A stretch of 6,213 bases of DNA from NCBI GenBank assembly GCA_022781015.1, contig JALEUF010000098.1, forward strand, positions 1 through 6,213, written 5' to 3'. The notes under the pieces were generated by a model, which was given only the letters and a program-made list of their open reading frames with translations, made no database searches and was not told the DNA's origin. Below are positions 5,601 through 6,213 of this stretch, in pieces; position 1 is the stretch's first letter, and every line of letters starts with the position of its first letter. The position numbers and the translations under genes are program-made. The DNA comes from Caryophanales bacterium (lineage in GTDB: Bacteria; Bacillota_I; Bacilli_A; RFN20; CAG-826).

Positions 5601-5761
5601 AGAAATAACGCGGTACCACCTTAATTCGTATCTATATATCTATATAATAAGTAGATACGCTCTCAAGTTCTTGATAACGGAAGAATCCGCCTAATTCATC
5701 ATTAGGAGCTCCGGAGTGGTACCTCTTACCTATAAGTAAGAAGCGTGTCTCCTTCAACGCC
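5571..5761 (-). promoter_or_regulatory. Threonine T-box riboswitch of thrS with a compact Stem I
   Basis: The invariant T-box AAGGTGGTACCGCG is at 5622-5609; its UGGU bulge would pair with the ACCA-type end of uncharged tRNA. The antiterminator (AAGG with CCTT, CGC with GCG) competes with the terminator at 5600-5571. Stem III is CGTATCTA/TAGATACG (5659-5627). A compact 5' hairpin can be drawn: GGAG/CTCC (5752-5749 with 5716-5713), a symmetric internal loop ACACG/TACCA, then eight pairs CTTCTTAC/GTAAGAGG. The loop carries ACC (5720-5718) followed by A, the expected form of a Thr specifier. Uncharged tRNA-Thr would stabilise the antiterminator and turn thrS on. The whole leader is about 190 bases, shorter than common T-boxes of 250 or more, and no AG bulge or distal-loop module is apparent. 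T-box identity is firm; the Stem I model is my inference. Confidence 0.92.
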
Positions 5762-5767
5762 GACATT

Positions 5768-5795
5768 ATTTTAGGATAGAAGTTTTATAAGTCAA
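5768..5795 (-). promoter_or_regulatory. thrS promoter
   Basis: -35 TTGACT (5795-5790), 16-base spacer, -10 TAAAAT (5773-5768); predicted transcript start near 5761, directly before the 5' hairpin of the T-box. The fit supports the short leader length. Confidence 0.65.
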
Positions 5796-5846
5796 TAGAG
5801 ATTTGTATTTCTATATTAATATAGAAGATAAACCCAAGTTTTATAA
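5780..5846. repeat. Direct repeat pair AAGTTTTATAA flanking a palindrome
   Basis: Identical 11-mers lie at 5780-5790 and 5836-5846, 56 bases apart. The first lies in the thrS promoter spacer, and the 18-bp palindrome lies between them. The AT-rich setting makes chance recurrence possible. Confidence 0.5.
5809..5826. repeat. 18-bp perfect palindrome in the divergent thrS / sigma-factor region
   Basis: TTCTATATTAATATAGAA is its own reverse complement. It is centred 22 bases upstream of the thrS -35 box and about 59 bases upstream of the proposed sigma-gene -35 box. It could be an operator for a dimeric regulator of either gene. There is no T-run beside it, so it is not a terminator. Confidence 0.6.
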
Positions 5847-5884
5847 AAAAACATAAAGAAAGATTGCAATTATTTTTCTTTAAT

Positions 5885-5913
5885 TTCAAACTTTTCTTGA
5901 TTAGAAATATACT
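5885..5913 (+). promoter_or_regulatory. Candidate promoter of the ECF sigma factor gene
   Basis: -10 TATACT (5908-5913) is a close match to consensus; the -35 TTCAAA (5885-5890) at 17 bases is only partial (TT, A and final A fit). This would give a leader of about 46 bases. A self-recognised ECF promoter is also possible and would not match the housekeeping consensus. Confidence 0.35.
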
Positions 5914-5923
5914 TTTCTTGATT
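5890..5923 (+). repeat. Direct repeat ACTTTTCTTGATT with 21-base period
   Basis: The same 13 bases occur at 5890-5902 and 5911-5923. The period of 21 bases is two helical turns, so a protein bound to both copies would sit on the same face of the DNA. The copies surround the candidate -10 of the sigma-factor gene. Confidence 0.6.
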
Positions 5924-5941
5924 TAGGATTGTCTTAACTAG

Positions 5942-5956
5942 TGAAAGAATCTTTCA
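5942..5956 (+). repeat. Palindrome TGAAAGA-A-TCTTTCA just before the sigma-factor start
   Basis: Seven-base perfect arms around a single A, ending nine bases before the ATG, in the place where an SD would normally be found. It may be an operator in DNA or a small hairpin in the RNA that limits ribosome access. Confidence 0.5.
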
Positions 5957-5965
5957 AAGTAACGT

Positions 5966-6213
5966 ATGAACGTATCTAAATTAACGGCAACAAAATTCGT
6001 CCAAGGAGATGAAAAAGCAACTAACGAGGTATATCTAAAATACCGTAGTTTGCTATATTTCATTATTTCTACCTATGTTAATAGCAAGGAAGATTGCGAG
6101 GATGTCTATCAAGATTTATTCGTTTCTGTATTAGAGAATAGAAACCAAATCAAAGACCCTTCTAAGCTTCATTCCTATCTTTGCATAAGCGCGAAGAACA
6201 AGGCGATTAATTA
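5966..6213 (+). CDS. ECF-type RNA polymerase sigma factor, N-terminal part cut by the window edge
   Basis: The ATG at 5966 opens 82 codons that run off the end of the window; an in-frame TAA at 5960 rules out an earlier start. The fragment has the look of sigma-70 region 2: FVQGDEKATNEVYLKYRSLL (11-30), then SKEDCEDVYQDLFVSVL (40-56), the acidic D-x-E-D-V-x-Q-D core-binding signature of region 2.2, and LHSYLCISAKNKAIN (68-82), which matches the W-L-x-x-I-A-x-N-x-A-x-D pattern of the -10-recognising helix. Region 4 would lie beyond the window, and a cognate anti-sigma gene, if any, cannot be seen. Such factors recruit RNA polymerase to a limited regulon. There is no clear Shine-Dalgarno, and the upstream region carries a direct repeat and two palindromes. 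Family assignment is good; the stimulus is unknown. Confidence 0.82.
   Translation, partial: MNVSKLTATKFVQGDEKATNEVYLKYRSLLYFIISTYVNSKEDCEDVYQDLFVSVLENRNQIKDPSKLHSYLCISAKNKAIN

Noticed and set aside
1..6213. CRISPR array, insertion sequence or tRNA gene
   Set aside because: I saw no regularly spaced repeats of CRISPR type, no transposase fragment or long terminal inverted repeats, and no cloverleaf with a T-loop GTTCRA signature.

Overview
The window looks like a chromosomal segment of an AT-rich Gram-positive bacterium of the Bacilli side of the Bacillota, possibly a small-genome lineage near Erysipelotrichia or RF39-type relatives. The evidence is a T-box leader on thrS, a ribosomal-protein leader with an attenuator on infC-rpmI-rplT, strong AAGGAGG ribosome binding sites and intrinsic terminators with U-runs. 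UGA acts as a normal stop in at least one well-delimited gene (2558-3520), so the mycoplasma code is unlikely. The taxonomic placement is inference.

Layout. A partial PLP-dependent C-S lyase/aminotransferase of the MalY/PatB type enters from the left on the + strand (to 746). It faces the infC-rpmI-rplT operon (1945 down to 808, - strand) across one hairpin terminator that can serve both sides. infC has no ATG/GTG/TTG start that fits its conserved N-terminus; the best start is AUC at 1945-1943 behind a clear GGAGG. Upstream lie an L20-type leader with terminator and rival antiterminator pairings, and a near-consensus promoter (TTGATA, 17 bp, TAATAT) whose -35 sits inside the last codons of the gene before it.

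Between this operon and thrS lies a two-gene cassette (3520 down to 2115, - strand). The first gene is a Fic-family protein whose catalytic motif has lost its key residues (IHPFxDGNGR aligns with IAPYSNSNII). The second is a four-helix membrane protein joined to the first by a 4-base GTGA overlap. In many Bacilli thrS or other genes sit next to infC-rpmI-rplT; here the cassette separates the two translation units, each of which has its own promoter. This cassette is the part of the window most likely to be a poorly described system.

thrS (5555 down to 3654) is complete and keeps its zinc, editing and class II motifs. Its leader is a transcriptional T-box with a candidate Thr specifier ACC in an unusually short Stem I. 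A 410-base divergent intergenic region holds the T-box, the thrS promoter, an 18-bp perfect palindrome, two direct-repeat pairs and a second palindrome. It leads rightward into the N-terminus of an ECF-type sigma factor that runs off the window at 6213.

Most of the window therefore concerns translation: a tRNA synthetase controlled by uncharged tRNA, and an initiation factor with two 50S proteins probably controlled by L20. Inserted among these are an inactivated AMPylation-type protein with a membrane partner, and a sigma factor with possible operators in front of it.
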